A stretch of DNA of 8,398 bases from an uncultured Clostridia bacterium. GTDB lineage: Bacteria; Bacillota; Clostridia; Christensenellales; Aristaeellaceae. Position 1 is the stretch's first letter. The number at the start of each line of letters is the position of its first letter. The notes below the pieces were generated by a model. The model searched no databases, was not told the DNA's origin, and worked only from the letters and a program-made list of their open reading frames with translations. A program made the translations under genes and the position numbers. Of this stretch, positions 6,222 to 8,398 are shown in pieces. Where the stretch lies: assembly GCA_937907055.1 (NCBI GenBank), contig CALCTW010000015.1:1-8398 (forward strand), given 5' to 3'.

Positions 6222-6248
6222 GCGCGGAAGGAAAAACCGCTTCCGCGC
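6222..6248 (+). other. Leader hairpin just before the kinase ribosome site
   Basis: GCGCGGAAG (6222-6230) and CTTCCGCGC (6240-6248) form a perfect 9-bp stem with a 9-base A-rich loop. It begins about 3 bases after the predicted mRNA start and ends about 6 bases before the GAGGA ribosome site. No T tract follows, so it is not a terminator. An mRNA-stabilising or translation-affecting role is inference. Confidence 0.6.
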
Positions 6249-6262
6249 GGGAAGAGGAAGCC

Positions 6263-7168
6263 ATGATCTACGTATTATCACTGACACCGTGCATCGACCG
6301 CACGGTGAGCTGTGAGCATTTTGACCTGATGAAAAGCAACCGCGTGACCCCCACGCGGCAGGACCTGGGCGGCAAGGGCGTGAACTGTGCCCGGACGATC
6401 CGGGCCATGGGCGGCGAGGTGACGCTGCTGGGCACCGATTTTAACGGCGCGGTAAGCCGCGCGATGGCCGCTGAAATGCCCTGTTTTCTGACCGAAACCG
6501 GGCTTGATATGCGCGTGAACACCAAAATATTTGACAAGAGCCTGATGAAGACCATTGAGGTGAACGAGCGCGCGGTGCCACTGACCGAATGTGTGCTGGA
6601 AAGCGTGCTGCAGAACACCAAGGCGCGGCTGCAAAGCGGGGATACGCTGGTGCTGTGCGGCAGCCTGCCCACCGGCGCGGACGCGGATACCTACGCGCGT
6701 TTTGCCGGCGCCGCGAACGAAAAGGGCGCGAATGTGCTGGCGGACTGCAGTGGAGACGCGCTGAAAACGGTGATCCGGGAAAAAGTGAAGCTGATCAAGC
6801 CCAACCGCAATGAAATGGACGAGCTGTGCGGCGAGGACGATGCCGCCGATTATGCCGAAAAGTGCCGCGCGCTGATCGAAAAAAGCGGCGTGGAGGGCGT
6901 GCTGCTCTCGCTGGGCAAGGACGGCTCCATGCTGGTGACCGGAAACGAAGTGATCACCTGCCCTCCGCCGGATGTGACGGTGCGGGGCGATATCGGCGCG
7001 GGCGACGCGATGACGGCAGCCGCCGCGCTGTGCCTGAGCCGCGGAACGGACGGGTTGACGATGATCCGCTATGCCTCCGCCGCGGCCGGCGCCGTGCTGG
7101 AAAAGGAGGGCACTCAGGCCCCCGACAAAGAGGACGTGGAAAGGATCTATCAGACATACCTGAAATGA
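6263..7168 (+). CDS. PfkB-family sugar-phosphate kinase (1-phosphofructokinase / tagatose-6-phosphate kinase type)
   Basis: A 301-residue ribokinase-superfamily enzyme of the FruK/LacC group, which phosphorylates fructose-1-phosphate or tagatose-6-phosphate with ATP in the cytoplasm. The N-terminus MIYVLSLTPCIDRTV is the group's signature. GGKGVN (36-41) is the first PfkB sugar-binding motif. The anion hole and catalytic base are in IGAGDAMTAAAAL with Asp248; Ala-Met-Thr stands where FruK often has Ser-Met-Val. LIKPNRNEMDELCG (near 175-190) is the usual linker to the nucleotide site. The start at ATG 6263 fits the promoter and the GAGGA site 4 bases before it. No PTS fructose transporter, regulator or aldolase lies in the window, so the true substrate is uncertain and I give no symbol. 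It is followed after 37 bases by the M28 gene without a terminator. Confidence 0.88.
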   Translation: MIYVLSLTPCIDRTVSCEHFDLMKSNRVTPTRQDLGGKGVNCARTIRAMGGEVTLLGTDFNGAVSRAMAAEMPCFLTETGLDMRVNTKIFDKSLMKTIEVNERAVPLTECVLESVLQNTKARLQSGDTLVLCGSLPTGADADTYARFAGAANEKGANVLADCSGDALKTVIREKVKLIKPNRNEMDELCGEDDAADYAEKCRALIEKSGVEGVLLSLGKDGSMLVTGNEVITCPPPDVTVRGDIGAGDAMTAAAALCLSRGTDGLTMIRYASAAAGAVLEKEGTQAPDKEDVERIYQTYLK

Positions 7169-7190
7169 TCCGAGGCCAATATTCCAAGAA

Positions 7191-7196
7191 AGAAGG
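7191..7196 (+). promoter_or_regulatory. Ribosome site that decides the M28 start
   Basis: AGAAGG ends directly before the ATG at 7197 (no spacing) but lies 9 bases before the ATG at 7206. The second ATG is therefore the likely start, giving a protein three residues shorter. Confidence 0.55.
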
Positions 7197-7205
7197 ATGG
7201 ACCGG

Positions 7206-8141
7206 ATGGGTTCTGTTTTCAATGAGATCCAAGAGAAATTTCCTGTAAGGAACAGCCCGGAGCAAAAAAGCGCCTTCCGCGCGTGGGCGCGCGAAACGGC
7301 ATCCGCGGCCGGATGGGACGCGAAGACGGAGACACTGGGCAAGCACGATAACATTGTGATCGGCGACCCTGAGACCGCCAAGGTGATCATGACCGCGCAC
7401 TACGATACCCCGAAGACCGCGATCTTCCCCAACCTGATGCTGCCGACCAGCAGGATCCTGTTCCTTGCCTATCAGATAGGCGTGGTGCTTGTGATCCTGA
7501 TCCCGGCGATCGCCGCCGCCTTCGCGGCACGGGATCTGCTGCAGTTGGATATGCGGGATCCGATGAGCCCGATCAAGATGCTGATCCCTTATCTTGTAGT
7601 GTATTTAGGACTGTTCGTGCTGGGTTTTAAGACCTTCACCAACCGGCACAACGCCAATGACAACACCAGCGGCACCGCCGCCGTGCTGGAGACCGCGCTG
7701 AGCCTGCCGGAGGATACACGAAATAAGGCTGCCTTCATCCTGTTTGACGATGAGGAAAAGGGCAAGCTGGGCAGCAAGGCCTTCGCGAAAGAACACGCGG
7801 AGATCAAAAGAAACACCCTTGTGCTGAACTTTGACTGTGTGGGCTATGGCGACAACTTTCTGATGATCTATAAGGAAAACTGTGAAAACACCGCGGCGTT
7901 TGAGACGATCCGTTCAGCCTTCCTTCAAACACCGAACGCCGCCGCCGTCAATGACAAAACGGGCCACGCGAATTCCGACCAGACCAACTTTGACCGCGGC
8001 ATCGCGGTCGTAGCCTGCAAAAAGAGCAAGCGCGGCGTGATGTATGTGGATAAGATCCACACAAACCGTGACACGGCGGTGAACGAAGAAAATATCCACA
8101 TTCTGCGTGACACCGCCCTGAAAATGATCGAAAAACTGTAA
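7206..8141 (+). CDS. M28-family metallopeptidase with an internal membrane hairpin
   Basis: A 311-residue zinc peptidase of the M28 type (aminopeptidase Y/S-like fold), counting from ATG 7206. The ligand pattern is complete: His65 in MTAHYDTPK, Asp152 in NANDNTSGTAAVLE, Glu183/Glu184 in FDDEEKGKLGS, Asp210 in LNFDCVG and His285 in DKIHTNRD. Between His65 and Asp152 lie two hydrophobic stretches, about 84-108 (ILFLAYQIGVVLVILIPAIAA) and 125-141 (MLIPYLVVYLGLFVLGF), joined by a short polar loop. With no signal peptide and with Lys/Arg-rich flanks (KTFTNRH after the second), both halves of the catalytic domain probably face the cytoplasm, tethered by a hairpin in the membrane. Most M28 enzymes are soluble or secreted, so this layout is unusual. 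It is likely cotranscribed with the kinase. The natural substrate is unknown; peptides are the default. Confidence 0.85.
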   Translation: MGSVFNEIQEKFPVRNSPEQKSAFRAWARETASAAGWDAKTETLGKHDNIVIGDPETAKVIMTAHYDTPKTAIFPNLMLPTSRILFLAYQIGVVLVILIPAIAAAFAARDLLQLDMRDPMSPIKMLIPYLVVYLGLFVLGFKTFTNRHNANDNTSGTAAVLETALSLPEDTRNKAAFILFDDEEKGKLGSKAFAKEHAEIKRNTLVLNFDCVGYGDNFLMIYKENCENTAAFETIRSAFLQTPNAAAVNDKTGHANSDQTNFDRGIAVVACKKSKRGVMYVDKIHTNRDTAVNEENIHILRDTALKMIEKL

Positions 8142-8152
8142 AAATGATATGT

Positions 8153-8185
8153 AAAAACGCTCCTGTTATTCACAGAAGCGTTTTT
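8153..8185 (+). terminator. Terminator of the kinase-M28 operon
   Basis: AAAAACGCT (8153-8161) pairs with AGCGTTTTT (8177-8185). After one mismatch, CTGT (8163-8166) pairs with ACAG (8172-8175), with loop TATTC. The T run and flanking A run make it likely to work in both directions. It starts 11 bases after the stop codon. Confidence 0.88.
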
Positions 8186-8201
8186 ATATACCCTATTCAT
8201 C

Positions 8202-8359
8202 TCCATCCCCGTCGTTTCCTTCCTTCGGCACGAGCCGAAGGCCGAGGCGGCTGTCAGTACGGGATGGATTTTTCGTTCCCGGCTAAGCTGTACGGAGGGA
8301 GGCGTAGCAGCGCTACGTTGACCGAAGCAAGGCACAGGCGAGGCGCGAAAGGCGCCTGT
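8202..8359. other. Dense cluster of inverted repeats; structured intergenic element
   Basis: Beyond the terminator I see no gene but several nested hairpins. TCCATCCC (8202-8209) plus GT (8211-8212) pair with AC (8259-8260) plus GGGATGGA (8261-8268), directly followed by TTTTT. Inside lies CCTTCGGC-ACGA-GCCGAAGG (8222-8241), a perfect 8-bp stem with a 4-base loop. Further on are CGTAGC-AGC-GCTACG (8303-8317) and ACAGGCG (8334-8340) with CGCCTGT (8353-8359), which also allows AGGCGC/GCGCCT inside. GAGGCG-like words recur up to the right edge. This could be a dispersed intergenic repeat or a non-coding RNA; the region may continue past 8398. Confidence 0.5.
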
Positions 8360-8398
8360 TATGTCCATGCCGAGGCCTGAGGCGAGTGCTTTAAGAAT

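Noticed and set aside
6278..7390. 370-codon minus-strand frame across the kinase and M28 genes
   Set aside because: It runs opposite two well-supported genes and their gap, and is His/Arg/Ala-rich low-information sequence.
8222..8359. CRISPR array or tRNA-like gene
   Set aside because: There are no evenly spaced identical repeats with unique spacers, and no cloverleaf or T-loop motif.
8144..8380. 78-codon + frame at the right end
   Set aside because: It begins at the operon terminator, has no ribosome site and runs through the hairpin cluster; its peptide looks like translated repeat.

Overview
The window looks like chromosomal DNA from a Gram-positive Firmicute of the class Clostridia, probably an uncultured gut-type Oscillospiraceae or Christensenellales relative. 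The reasons are a moderately high GC content, strong AGGAGG-type ribosome sites, TATAAT-type promoters, many rho-independent terminators, a clostridial-type DnaG C-terminus and a tandem M42 peptidase cluster. There are no transposases, integrases, phage genes, CRISPR arrays, tRNAs or rRNAs in view.

Left part (1-1369, + strand): the end of dnaG (primase), then a small acidic protein of unknown function that overlaps it by ATGA, closed by a strong terminator. The expected next gene in Firmicutes, the housekeeping sigma factor rpoD/sigA, is not there. A second hairpin closes the convergent gene on the other strand. Next (1370-2000, - strand) is a secreted protein with two bacterial SH3 domains, with its own TATAAT promoter and a stem-loop at the predicted 5' end of its mRNA.

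Middle (2067-6175, - strand): an operon of three different M42-family metallo-aminopeptidases (order of transcription: 6114-5077, 5086-4079, 4030-3038). All three keep the metal and catalytic residues. A terminator-like hairpin follows, then a Cof-type HAD phosphatase gene that is full length but interrupted by one in-frame TAG where a relative (E. coli YidA, from memory) has a glutamate codon. The transcript ends at a strong hairpin at 2067-2098.

Right part (6184-8185, + strand): transcribed divergently from the M42 operon, with the two -35 boxes 8 bp apart, are a PfkB-family sugar-phosphate kinase (FruK/LacC type) and an M28-family peptidase. The M28 protein has two membrane segments inserted between its first and second metal ligands. 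A clean terminator follows, and the last ~200 bases hold a dense set of inverted repeats that look like a structured intergenic element rather than a gene.

Taken together, the M42 trio and the M28 enzyme point to intracellular peptide breakdown. The three M42 paralogues could form a mixed tetrahedral complex as known for archaeal TET peptidases; this is inference. The kinase shares the control region but no substrate can be named from context.
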